From: JACRAO01 sp964490895
GTDB lineage: Bacteria > Bdellovibrionota > UBA1018
Length of the DNA stretch: 18,969 bases
Direction: 5' to 3'
Assembly (NCBI GenBank): GCA_964490895.1
Contig: CAZBEI010000124.1
Span: 1 to 18,969 of the forward strand
The position numbers and the translations under genes were made by a program. Shown here piece after piece: positions 1-7,918 of this stretch; the first letter of the stretch is position 1, and every line of letters begins with the position of its first letter. Under the pieces are notes generated by a model, which saw only the letters and a program-made list of their open reading frames with translations, ran no database searches and had not been told where the DNA came from.

Positions 1-30
1 TCTGTTTTCGTTCAAGTAGATGTTCGGATC

Positions 31-783
31 TCACATTATATTAATCCATAACAATATCATAGGGATCGCTCATAAGCTTCGATAGTTTTTTTAATATCTA
101 CACAGGTGTTTTGTGTAGTTCTCGTTGCAGAATCTCGCTAAATTGAGGACTCCAGAAATTAAAAAAGCAGAAAAGAGAGCCGGAGCAGTGTGTACTTTTC
201 GGCTGGGGATCATTTTATAGACACAAAATAAAATAAAGGTATTGATTAGAAAAAATAAAAAACCACTCGGTACAAGTTGCGAAAGCTTGAGTTCATTAGA
301 GGTAACAAACCCAATTGCGATTGAAAAAGCCACGGGTCCAAGTGTGATAAAAAGCCAGTAAGTAGAAATGCGATCAAACCAATGTCGAGTGACACTTGTT
401 TTCCAGACTCGATTAATAGCGTTTTCGGCGCTCGAGAGCATGCTCATGCTAGTCAAAATAAGGCCGACGAGTCCTCCCGCTCCAATGACGCCGGTATGAG
501 CATTGGCTAAAAATCGTCTCAGAGTTTGAATGGTTTCCTCACTGGTGCCTTCTGTTAGATTTTCAATAATGAGTGGCTCGATGATAGCATAGAGTTTTTC
601 CATCCCACCAAATGCATGAAAGATCGAAAAGCTGACTGCCAAAAGTGGAATGATGGAGAGCACTGTCGTGTATGCAAGCGAGGATGCCGTGAGCAAGAGT
701 TCGGCTTCTTGAATTTGTTTTTTTGTATCTAAGAAGATGAGCCTTATATTCAACCAAAATGGTTTTAGCGGTGTTGTTGTCAT
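31..783 (-). pseudogene. YihY/BrkB-family inner-membrane protein, broken near the 3' end
   Basis: The intact frame runs from ATG at 783 (an alternative in-frame ATG lies at 816) to TAA at 93-91. It has the YihY/BrkB signature: a cytoplasmic start, then LTASSLAYTTVLSIIPLLAV in the first membrane segment and several further hydrophobic segments (SMLSSAENAINRVWK, TYWLFITLGPVAF, FLFFLINTFILF). Family members normally continue with a Y-x(6)-Y-Q-x-I-Y-G-x-L-A-A-I-P-x-x-L-L-W-I-Y segment. Reading past the TAA in the same frame gives matching residues (KNY, then AIPMILLWI) interrupted by TGA at 72-70 and ending at TGA at 33-31, where the family usually has Trp. So the end looks destroyed by in-frame stops, not by a frameshift. 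It is divergent from the pilus operon. An alternative is a functional shortened protein of about 230 residues, but loss of the last membrane segment makes this less likely. Confidence 0.72.
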
Positions 784-837
784 GTGATAGAACTCAATCA
801 AATTGATCGACCTCATTGAGGCAAAGCATTACTTTAT

Positions 838-864
838 TTTATTTTTATCTTTTTTATCCGATAA
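838..864 (+). promoter_or_regulatory. Candidate sigma-28 (FliA)-type promoter of the tad operon
   Basis: TCCGATAA at 857-864 matches seven of eight bases of the FliA -10 consensus GCCGATAA. The matching upstream box at 838-845 is poor (TTTATTTT against TAAAGTTT). Transcription would begin about 10 bases before the tadC start, giving a very short leader without a clear Shine-Dalgarno site. Attack-phase genes of Bdellovibrio are known to use FliA-like promoters, so the site is plausible but weak. Confidence 0.3.
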
Positions 865-880
865 TTGAATAAGAATACCT

Positions 881-1780
881 ATGGACACACTAGTCATTTA
901 TTTCGCCTATGGATTGTTTGGGATTGGCGTTTTTATTTTCATACGCATGCTTCTTAAAGAAGAGGAAGCCAGGGCTGTTCAAGAAAACCTGGAAGAATTA
1001 AAAAACAGAAAAGCAAGCAATCAGCTAGTGAGAGTGACGCGGCCATTTTTTACTCAATATATTTTGCCGCTTGTGCGTGGTAGAAAAATTTTCGAAAACA
1101 TGCGCCTGACTCTTAGACGCAAACTCATTGTGGCTAATCTCAGAGAAGAGTTTACTCCAGATGAGTTTATTGCCTTTAAGTTTTTTTTAATTCTCTTTTT
1201 TCCTGTCATTGGTTTCGTCCTAAGAGCCCTGGAGTTGATCGATGTTGAGTGGTATTATTTTTTGGCTTTTGGTGTAGCCGGGTGGTTTTCCCCTGATTTG
1301 TGGGTGGGCGAACGAGTTAAAAAAAGGCAAAAACAAATTCTAAAATCAATGCCATTCATTGTCGATTTGCTTGCTCTTTCTACAGAGGCGGGATTGGATT
1401 TTATTGGGGCAATCGGAAAGGTTGTAGAGAAAGCAGCATCTGGACCATTGGTAGACGAGTTTGCCCAAATGCTTCGAGAAATTAGAGTGGGCTCTTCGCG
1501 TGCGGATGCCTTGAGAGAAATGTCTTCGAGAGTGGGCATGACAGAGATCAATTCCTTTGTGGCTATTTTAATTTCAGCAGATCAAATGGGCGCTTCGATT
1601 GGAAAAGTGCTCCGGCAACAATCTGAGCAAATTCGTACGGAGAGGATTGTACGGGCCGAAAAGGCAGGTGCCATTGCTTCGCAAAAAGTATTAATCCCAC
1701 TTGCGTTTTTGATCCTACCAGCTGTCATGCTCATGATTTTTGGCCCATTTATTTTAGAGTATTTGGGCGGGAAAAATTAA
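881..1780 (+). CDS. tadC: TadC-like inner-membrane platform protein of the Tad/Flp pilus
   Basis: This 299-residue protein has the TadC layout: an N-terminal membrane segment (about 5-22), a cytoplasmic stretch, two membrane segments (about 98-115 and 124-142), a type II secretion F (GspF-like) cytoplasmic domain (about 155-265) and a last membrane segment (about 270-292). Family-typical motifs are PFIVDLLALSTEAGLDF at 158-174, REIRVGSSRADALREMSSR at 199-217, and LRQQSEQIRTERIVRAEKAG near 244-263. TadC pairs with TadB to form the platform on which the motor ATPase assembles Flp pilins. Its partner tadB is 12.5 kb downstream, separated by the FHA module and the pilins, which is unusual since the two are normally adjacent. 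The ATG at 881 has only a weak purine-rich site upstream. It opens the rightward operon. Confidence 0.87.
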   Translation: MDTLVIYFAYGLFGIGVFIFIRMLLKEEEARAVQENLEELKNRKASNQLVRVTRPFFTQYILPLVRGRKIFENMRLTLRRKLIVANLREEFTPDEFIAFKFFLILFFPVIGFVLRALELIDVEWYYFLAFGVAGWFSPDLWVGERVKKRQKQILKSMPFIVDLLALSTEAGLDFIGAIGKVVEKAASGPLVDEFAQMLREIRVGSSRADALREMSSRVGMTEINSFVAILISADQMGASIGKVLRQQSEQIRTERIVRAEKAGAIASQKVLIPLAFLILPAVMLMIFGPFILEYLGGKN

Positions 1781-1818
1781 CTCACCGTATAAACGAATGA
1801 AATCAGAGTGTTGAGATT

Positions 1819-2208
1819 ATGAATAAAATCTATGTAAAAGTGAAGTCCCTAAGAAATCAAGAGTTTATCGCCGATAAGTGTTTTGTGGCAGAGTCTTATT
1901 TTGATCGCCTGATTGGGCTCATTGGAAAGTCTTGTTTGAAAGTAGGCCAGGGAGTTTTGTTTCCGAAATGTCAGAGTGTGCATACCTGGTTTATGAGTAT
2001 CCCCATTGACATTGTATTTTTATCGAAAAAAAAAAGAGGGGGCGGTGAAGCTTTGCAAATTGTGACTTCGGTTCACTCTCGCGTAAAGCCTTGGAAATTA
2101 TTACCACTCTTTGATTTGAGAGCACACGATGTCTTAGAATTGCCTGCAGGGAGTGTAGAAAGACATAAAATTAAGGACAGTGACGAGTTATGTATAAGCT
2201 CATGGTGA
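1819..2208 (+). CDS. DUF192-family protein
   Basis: This 129-residue protein matches the DUF192 pattern throughout: RLIGLIGK near 30-37, GQGVLFPKCQSVHTWFMSIPIDIVFL near 44-69, a VKPWKLLPLFDLRAHDVLELPAGSV-type stretch near 89-113. DUF192 proteins are small beta-rich proteins of unknown biochemical role. Many have a signal peptide, but none is visible here, so it is probably cytoplasmic. It starts 38 bases after tadC and its last 19 bases overlap the next gene, so it is in the operon; a link to pilus function is only guilt by association. An uninterrupted run of ten A at 2026-2035 encodes its Lys-rich loop (SKKKRGGG) and could be a slippage site. Confidence 0.85.
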   Translation: MNKIYVKVKSLRNQEFIADKCFVAESYFDRLIGLIGKSCLKVGQGVLFPKCQSVHTWFMSIPIDIVFLSKKKRGGGEALQIVTSVHSRVKPWKLLPLFDLRAHDVLELPAGSVERHKIKDSDELCISSW

Positions 2209-3815
2209 TTGCTGGACCCAACCGGGGTTCGAGCTATGGATTTCAAGATGGCGAAGTGAGTATTGGAAGACAGGCTGGGAATACCATTATTTTGTCATCC
2301 GAAAATGTGTCAAAAAAACATTGTGTCTTGGTTGTCAATAACGAAGACGTCATGCTCAGGGATCAAAATAGTTCCAATGGAACATTCGTAAATGGAGTAT
2401 TTACACGTGCGAAAAACTTAAAAGCTGGCGATCGCATCGGAATTGGTGAGTATATTTTAGAACTGGTGCAACCGCAGTCTTCTCGATTAGAGTCGCCACC
2501 TGCTATTTATGGGATGAGCAATGTGATTCAGTTTCCGGATAAGATTTCTAAAACGAATAAAGATGGTTCTTCTTTTTCTCAAAATGAGACAGAAGAAAGA
2601 ATGCCCACTGGACCTTTAGAAAAAGCTCTTTGGTTTTTTGATAAGCAGATCATGCCTGGTTTTTATGGGCTTAATTTTAAGCATGACTTAAAAATCATGT
2701 GTATATGGATTTTTGCATTTCTTTGTGTGGGTAGCTTGCTTATTTCAGTTCAGCCAATATTAGAAGGCAATACAAATAATGTGCTCAGAGAATTGGGGAA
2801 AAGAGCTCGTTTTATTGCAAGACAGATGGTCGAAAGAAATACCACAGCACTGGCTACAAGGACGGAGGCAAGTATAGATTTGGGGAGTTTAGAAAAAGAA
2901 CCAGATGTTCGCCTAGCTGTTCTAATTGATTTAGATAGCCGAATTTTAGCTCCTTCTTCTAAGCTCAATCAGTATTTGACTTCTGGCGAAGAATCAAAAA
3001 TTGCGCTCATTGCCAAAAACAAGTTTAATCAAGGAGATGAAAAAGGATTTGCTCTGGAACCAAATTCTAGTTTAGTAGTTGCTGTTGAGCCTGTTAAAAT
3101 ATTTAACCCAAAATTAAATAAAAATATCGTGATAGGGATGGCCCTTGTTTCATTGGATACTACATTGTCTGTTTTAAGTCTGGGCGAAATCGGGGTGGTT
3201 TATTCTAAGGCATTTATTTTGAATGGACTGCTTATGCTTTTTGTATTCCTTATTTTATATCATATTTGTTTGAAGCCAATGATGGTCCTCAATGATGATA
3301 TTGATAAAGTTTTAAAGGGCGACATGAATCAAGTGACTAAAGAATTTAAAGTATCTGAACTCAATTCACTTTGGGACAATATTAATGCTGCCTTGCATAG
3401 AGTTCCAAAGGCATTGGGGGGAGTGGGGGACTCAAATTCTTTTTTAAACACAAACCAAGGGCCCTCTACGGAGGATCTTTTGACAACCTTTGAGCTCTTA
3501 GGAAATTTTGAAAAATTTGGGCTCGTGGTCTGTGATCCTGAAAAGAAGATTCTCTACATGAATGCTTCATTCGAAGAGATTAGTGGGTTGAGATTAGAAA
3601 ATATCAAAGGACAAGTCTTGTCCGCTGTCAGTCGTGATCAGGCTTTTTCGTCACTGTGCAGTGAGCTCTTTTCGAAGGTTTCTTCTGGAGGACCACCCCT
3701 TACAGAGGATTTCGAGTTTTCTGGTTTGTTTTACAAAATTCACATCGCTGCTTTGGGGCCATTGGGAGGTCCCCCCAAATGTTATTGGTTTGTTACAGAT
3801 AAAAAAGGAGAATAA
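2190..3815 (+). CDS. Membrane sensor with N-terminal FHA, periplasmic region and C-terminal PAS-like domain
   Basis: This is a 541-residue protein. An FHA domain occupies about 1-93: SIGR at 24-27, the S41/H44 pair and NSSNGT at 60-65 are the phosphothreonine-binding signature. A linker leads to a membrane segment at about 168-189, a region of about 150 residues predicted to be periplasmic, a second membrane segment at about 339-360, a HAMP-like connector at about 361-405 and a PAS-like domain at about 433-541 (GLVVCDPEKKILYMNASFEE, ISGLRLENIKGQ). This is the layout of a membrane sensor, but no kinase, GGDEF or phosphatase output follows the PAS domain. It probably senses a periplasmic signal and relays it by protein contact, with FHA recognising a phosphorylated partner. 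It overlaps the DUF192 gene by 19 bases. Domain calls are from motifs; the periplasmic domain class is not recognised. Confidence 0.85.
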   Translation: MYKLMVIAGPNRGSSYGFQDGEVSIGRQAGNTIILSSENVSKKHCVLVVNNEDVMLRDQNSSNGTFVNGVFTRAKNLKAGDRIGIGEYILELVQPQSSRLESPPAIYGMSNVIQFPDKISKTNKDGSSFSQNETEERMPTGPLEKALWFFDKQIMPGFYGLNFKHDLKIMCIWIFAFLCVGSLLISVQPILEGNTNNVLRELGKRARFIARQMVERNTTALATRTEASIDLGSLEKEPDVRLAVLIDLDSRILAPSSKLNQYLTSGEESKIALIAKNKFNQGDEKGFALEPNSSLVVAVEPVKIFNPKLNKNIVIGMALVSLDTTLSVLSLGEIGVVYSKAFILNGLLMLFVFLILYHICLKPMMVLNDDIDKVLKGDMNQVTKEFKVSELNSLWDNINAALHRVPKALGGVGDSNSFLNTNQGPSTEDLLTTFELLGNFEKFGLVVCDPEKKILYMNASFEEISGLRLENIKGQVLSAVSRDQAFSSLCSELFSKVSSGGPPLTEDFEFSGLFYKIHIAALGPLGGPPKCYWFVTDKKGE

Positions 3816-3820
3816 TTTTA

Positions 3821-4804
3821 GTGGGAAATGCTTTAAAATTTAGACATATTGCTGCTCCAAAGCATCCCAGCGAAAAAGCAAGGCTGAAAGTGATCAAGGG
3901 CCCTGATATGGGTTCTGTGTTTGTGATTACAGGCACTCGGGTCTCCATTGGGCGTGGAGATGAAAACGACATTGTCCTATCCGATTTGAAGGCTTCTCGG
4001 TTGCATGCGGAACTGGATTATAGAAAAGAAGCATGGAAGGCAAAGGATTTGGGAAGTGCCAATGGTATTTTGTGGAACGGACAAAATAAGGTGCAAGCGG
4101 ATCTTAAGTCGTTTGACACCCTTTCCTTGGGAGAGACAACGTTCGAATTTTTTACCCCAGATTTAGATGTTTCTATTTTAGAGTCACCTGCTCGAGAGAT
4201 GGCCCTCATTCAGAGCCAGCAATCACATTTTGAGGTCAGGCAAAAACAAGTACGAGAGCTGGGAGGGGCACTTCAGGAAAATTCTAAATTTTCTTTGAAA
4301 AAGGCAGGGATCGTTTTAGGTGTTGGAATGATAGGCATTGTTTTTATTTTATTTGACAATGAGCCTAAGCGAACTCCGAATATAAAAAATAAAGACACAG
4401 TCGAAGGAAGAGATCTGGCAACTTATTTGCCCACTGTGAGCGGAAGTTTTCAGGACAAAACAGCCGAAATACTGTTCCGGTCTGGTTTTCGAGAATATCG
4501 AGAAAGAAATTACCTTCGCGCAAAAGCGCAATTCGAAACAGTGCTTCAAATTGCGCCTGCTCATTATTTGTCTCGATTTTATTTAGAAAATTGTGACAAA
4601 GAAATTGAAAATGAAGTGAAGCTCCACCTTGTACGGGGTAAAAAAAATCAGGATACTGGAAAATTTCGAGAAGCTAAGAGTAATTTTGAAGCAGTGATGA
4701 GGCTTTTGTATCGGGACCAAAATCACGCAGCGTATTTAGATGCAAAAGAGCAACTTGAAAAAATGGCAAAAGAACAACAAAAACGCACAGAAGGAGACTC
4801 TTGA
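3821..4804 (+). CDS. FHA domain protein with membrane anchor and TPR-like C-terminus
   Basis: This 327-residue protein starts at GTG 3821; GGAG lies 11 bases upstream (3807-3810) and no better ATG is in frame. The FHA domain is at about 21-112, with SIGRGDENDIVLSDLKASRLHAEL at 42-65 and a variant SANG at 79-82. A membrane segment follows at about 162-178, then a helical C-terminal region (about 212-320) with two TPR-like units (SGFREYRERNYLRAKAQFETVLQIAP near 221-246 and the one starting near 267). By topology the FHA domain is cytoplasmic and the TPR region periplasmic. It resembles a TadD-type TPR protein with an added FHA domain, which may explain why no separate tadD is present. It lies 5 bases after the previous gene and overlaps the next by one base. 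Confidence 0.83.
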   Translation: MGNALKFRHIAAPKHPSEKARLKVIKGPDMGSVFVITGTRVSIGRGDENDIVLSDLKASRLHAELDYRKEAWKAKDLGSANGILWNGQNKVQADLKSFDTLSLGETTFEFFTPDLDVSILESPAREMALIQSQQSHFEVRQKQVRELGGALQENSKFSLKKAGIVLGVGMIGIVFILFDNEPKRTPNIKNKDTVEGRDLATYLPTVSGSFQDKTAEILFRSGFREYRERNYLRAKAQFETVLQIAPAHYLSRFYLENCDKEIENEVKLHLVRGKKNQDTGKFREAKSNFEAVMRLLYRDQNHAAYLDAKEQLEKMAKEQQKRTEGDS

Positions 4805-7050
4805 TGGTTTCCGGAGTGTTAACTCTACTGAGAGAGGGTGAGGTTTTAAAAACTTATCCAATAGACAAAGAGACTTCTTTGGGGCGCGCAGAGTCCTGCT
4901 CAATACAGCTAAACGATAGAGCAATCTCTAGACTTCACGCTATTTTAAAACCTTCTTTAGATGGAGTTCAGGTCCAAAAGAAAAGCTCTTTTGGGTCACT
5001 TCTTGTCAATGGAACGGACTGTTTGGAATCCATGATTAAAGAGGGTGATGTCGTAAGTCTGGGGCCCTATCAAATCAAATTTACTCTTAAAAAAGAGGTT
5101 TCATCCATGAGTGAAGAGGCAGAAAGTGGGATACCCGGCGAACCACTCCCACTTCCAACGGAGGCTCTTTCCGTCAGTGTTCAAAGCTCTGGAAGTGTAG
5201 AGGAATTGATTCAAGAGGCATCAGATTTTAAATCACAAAGTGATTCTTTGGATTCGGAAGCACAGAGCGGGGCATTGGATTCAAAATCACAAAGTGATTT
5301 TATCAACTCAAAGTCACAGAGTGTTTCCTTACAATCAAAATCACAAAGTCATTTTATGGATTTAAAACCACAGAGTAATATCGAGGATCAAGAAATACCC
5401 ATACCCACTCCAGAGACTCCTTCTACTGAGAGCTATAAAATAATCCTTGCGGACGAAAATGCTAAGACTCGCGTCAACTTTAAAAACAAAATTATTGCAA
5501 AGCTCATTTTTCCTTCGGGTGGAGCCAATTTTAGTGAATATGAAATAAAAAAAGAAGAAATCTCGATTGGCCGCGGGAAAGAGTGTGACATTGTTCTCAA
5601 TGACAAAAAATCATCCCGAAAACATGCTGTGATTAAAAACTCAGGTCTTTCTTATGTGATACAGGATTTGAATTCCTCGAATGGAACTTATGTGGATGGG
5701 AATAAAATAAATGAACAGATTCTGAGTGGGGATGAAACCATTCAGATTGGAGAAGTCATTTTTAACCTCATGGTTGAAGACTCAGAGTATCATCAGAAAG
5801 AGAAAGAATTTATTACCCCAATTGTGACAGAGGAGGTGAGGCCGTTTATCCCCGAGTCCCCTCCATTTTTGTCACAAGTATCCAGTCCAAGTCTCAAAGT
5901 TGGGTTTTTTCAAAAAATTTCACGTGATTTTAAATCATTGTCCCCAATTCGAATTGTGATTTATCTGGGTGTTTTAGTTGGCGCTTATTTCGTATTATTT
6001 GTAGAGGCTCCAGATGAGCAAGCTAAAAGAAAAGTGGCAAGCACAAAAAAAACAGTTGAAATCAAGAAAGAGTCTGGTGAGAAGACACCTTTTAATACTA
6101 CTTTGAAAGATCCTACGATCCAACTCACTGCGGAGCAGAGGAAGTTTGTCGAGGACAAACATGATCTAGCCTTTAATTATTTAAAAAATAAAGAATATGA
6201 TAAAGCTTTATTTGAAATCAGAAAAATTTTTTCTATTGTCTCAGATTACAAGAATTCGAAGGAAATTGAGCGCTATGCAATGGACGGAAAGCGGAGAGTC
6301 GAAGCGTTGGAAGAAGAAAAAAAGAAAAAGGAAGAGGAAACTCAGTTTAAAGCCAAAGTGGAGCAATTAATCCAAGAGACAAAAGAGAGAATGGCACATC
6401 GCGATTATGAGCAGGCAAGAGAGCTCATGGATCAAATATTATCTCAAGAGCCAGATAACGCTCAAGTGGCAAAGTGGAAATCAGAAATATCAGAATACGA
6501 AGAAAGCATTCGCGCCGAAGCAGAAAAGAAGAGGTTTCGAGACGTTGTTCGAGATCAAATGCAAGAAGCTTTTAAGAGAGGATTGAGGTTAAAAAAACAA
6601 GGGAATTTTTATGCAGCTATTTCAGTTTTTGAAAAAATTAGAAAAAATTCATTTGATCCAAAAATTTCGAAAAAATCTATCCAAATGATACAGGCGTGCA
6701 AAACAGAGTTAAAAAATAGACTGGAGCCTCTTTTGAAAGAAGGAAAAGAAAAGGAAGATGCTGGACAATATAAAGTGGCCTACGAGTTGTACAAGAAAGC
6801 ACACCAGGTGGACGGAAGGAGTCCTGCTAGTTTTTCTGGGATGAATCGTGTTTATCAAGTTTTGAATGATAAAGCAAAGGCAGCCTACACTGAGGGAGTG
6901 CTTGCAGAAAGTTACAGTGATTTTTCTACTTCTAAAAGGAAATTCAAAGAGTGCCTAGAGGTGGCCCCTCTGGATAGTGTTTATTTTGAGCGAGCTCAAA
7001 ATAAGTTAAGTCATTATTTTAAAAAAGATGGAGAGGAAGGTTTTCAGTGA
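4804..7050 (+). CDS. Double-FHA membrane protein with repeat linker and TPR/coiled-coil C-terminus
   Basis: ATG at 4804 is chosen because AAGGAG (4791-4796) sits 7 bases upstream; the TGA of the preceding gene overlaps it by one base. The product is 748 residues. FHA1 is at about 1-95 (SLGR 25-28, S42/H45) but has SFGS where most FHA domains have SSNG, so its binding site may be altered. A low-complexity linker (about 100-225) carries six 9-residue repeats of the type KSQSxxxDS. FHA2 at about 230-324 has all key residues (SIGR 254-257, S271/H274, NSSNGT 290-295). A membrane segment at about 384-400 is followed by a Lys/Glu-rich coiled coil (about 500-580) and TPR-like repeats (about 450-490, 520-550, 585-735). 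FHA domains should be cytoplasmic and the TPR region periplasmic. It probably acts as a scaffold linking phospho-signalling to the pilus machine. Confidence 0.84.
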   Translation: MVSGVLTLLREGEVLKTYPIDKETSLGRAESCSIQLNDRAISRLHAILKPSLDGVQVQKKSSFGSLLVNGTDCLESMIKEGDVVSLGPYQIKFTLKKEVSSMSEEAESGIPGEPLPLPTEALSVSVQSSGSVEELIQEASDFKSQSDSLDSEAQSGALDSKSQSDFINSKSQSVSLQSKSQSHFMDLKPQSNIEDQEIPIPTPETPSTESYKIILADENAKTRVNFKNKIIAKLIFPSGGANFSEYEIKKEEISIGRGKECDIVLNDKKSSRKHAVIKNSGLSYVIQDLNSSNGTYVDGNKINEQILSGDETIQIGEVIFNLMVEDSEYHQKEKEFITPIVTEEVRPFIPESPPFLSQVSSPSLKVGFFQKISRDFKSLSPIRIVIYLGVLVGAYFVLFVEAPDEQAKRKVASTKKTVEIKKESGEKTPFNTTLKDPTIQLTAEQRKFVEDKHDLAFNYLKNKEYDKALFEIRKIFSIVSDYKNSKEIERYAMDGKRRVEALEEEKKKKEEETQFKAKVEQLIQETKERMAHRDYEQARELMDQILSQEPDNAQVAKWKSEISEYEESIRAEAEKKRFRDVVRDQMQEAFKRGLRLKKQGNFYAAISVFEKIRKNSFDPKISKKSIQMIQACKTELKNRLEPLLKEGKEKEDAGQYKVAYELYKKAHQVDGRSPASFSGMNRVYQVLNDKAKAAYTEGVLAESYSDFSTSKRKFKECLEVAPLDSVYFERAQNKLSHYFKKDGEEGFQ
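5230..5391 (+). repeat. Six tandem 27-bp in-frame repeats in the FHA linker
   Basis: Six consecutive units of 27 bases encode KSQSDSLDS, EAQSGALDS, KSQSDFINS, KSQSVSLQS, KSQSHFMDL and KPQSNIEDQ. The core (A/T)CA-CA(A/G)-AG(T/C) for S/A-Q-S is kept in nearly every unit while flanking codons vary. It looks like a tandem expansion that may change in copy number without shifting frame, altering linker length between the two FHA domains. Confidence 0.85.
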
Positions 7051-7793
7051 GCTTCATTAGACCCATTCAAAAAATTGGCGGGTGCGTGTTTCGGGGTAAA
7101 AGACAGATTCAAGAAGATGCGTTTTTATCTGACCACGAAAAGGGTTATTTTATTGTAGCCGATGGATTTGGAGGCGGCGAGATAGGCCTTAAATCAGCAA
7201 AATTAGCGTGTGAATCGGTTCATGGTTTTTTGCAAAAAGAGGCCGGAGATTTGGAGGCCACCTTACCCTTTGTTTTAAGATCTTATTTTTCTTTACCAGG
7301 AAATATATTGTTTAATGCACTCATGCATGCCAATCAAGCACTCTTAAATCAAAATCAAGGAAAGCAGATTCATGAAAAAGGCGGGGCCTCTGCTCTTGCC
7401 TGTTTTATCGATGGAGATTTATTGGCGTTAAGCAATGTGGGGGTTTGTTCAGCTTGGCTCTATCGCAATGGAGAGCAGGTGGAGCTTGTCATTCCACGCT
7501 CCTATGGGAGGTTGCTCGATCCAACCTTAAAAGAAGTGTTGGTGGCTCACCGTGTTCCTTTGATGGCTTTGGGGCTAGTAGAGGACCTAGAACCCGAAAT
7601 TGTAGAGTATAAAATCAAGCCAGGGGACTGGATTTTGATGCATACAGATGGGTTTAGTTTGACACAGAGAGAGTCTGTTTTAAATTATAAACAAAATAAA
7701 TTTAATGGTGTTGTTGATTTTGAAGAACTTAAGATTAAGCTTGAAGAAAAAAAGTCAGAGGACAATGCTGCCTTTGTGCTGATTGCATTGTAA
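7047..7793 (+). CDS. PP2C-family protein phosphatase
   Basis: This 248-residue protein has the metal-dependent Ser/Thr phosphatase (PP2C/PPM) motifs in order: RQIQEDAF at 19-26 (D24), FIVADGFGGGEIG at 35-47 (D39-G40), GGASALACFIDGDLLALSNVG-type core at about 112-132, LMHTDGF at 197-203 (D201) and EDNAAFVLIAL at 238-248 (D239). The start is GTG 7047, overlapping the previous stop as GTGA and preceded by AGGAAGG six bases upstream. Overlap with the FHA genes argues that it removes phosphates from targets recognised by, or located on, those FHA proteins. No Ser/Thr kinase is present in the window, so the opposing enzyme must be elsewhere. It is cytoplasmic, with no membrane segment. Confidence 0.9.
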   Translation: MSFIRPIQKIGGCVFRGKRQIQEDAFLSDHEKGYFIVADGFGGGEIGLKSAKLACESVHGFLQKEAGDLEATLPFVLRSYFSLPGNILFNALMHANQALLNQNQGKQIHEKGGASALACFIDGDLLALSNVGVCSAWLYRNGEQVELVIPRSYGRLLDPTLKEVLVAHRVPLMALGLVEDLEPEIVEYKIKPGDWILMHTDGFSLTQRESVLNYKQNKFNGVVDFEELKIKLEEKKSEDNAAFVLIAL

Positions 7794-7831
7794 CATATTG
7801 AAACGACAAGGATTTTTAAAAAAAGAACTAC

Positions 7832-7861
7832 TTGACTAATTAAATACAAATTAGATAAAAT
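7832..7861 (+). promoter_or_regulatory. Candidate sigma-70 promoter of the pilin genes, with internal inverted repeat
   Basis: TTGACT (7832-7837) and TAAAAT (7856-7861) are each five-of-six matches to the sigma-70 boxes, with an 18-base spacer. Between them lies the inverted repeat CTAATT (7836-7841)/AATTAG (7849-7854), well placed for a repressor. The 161-base gap after the phosphatase gene is by far the largest inside the operon. Confidence 0.45.
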
Positions 7862-7891
7862 TAGACAAGGTGTCAATTTTTCTGGGGGATT

Positions 7892-7918
7892 TATGTCAAC
7901 TGTTTGTTTTGCCGATAG
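7892..7918 (+). promoter_or_regulatory. Candidate sigma-28 (FliA)-type promoter of the pilin genes
   Basis: GCCGATAG at 7911-7918 matches seven of eight bases of the FliA -10 box. The expected upstream box about 15 bases earlier (TATGTCAA) is poor. The site is 36 bases before the first pilin start and downstream of the sigma-70 candidate, so the pilins may have two start points. Confidence 0.35.

Noticed and set aside
5230..5391. CRISPR-like array
   Set aside because: Units are contiguous 27-base in-frame codon repeats without spacers, in a protein linker.
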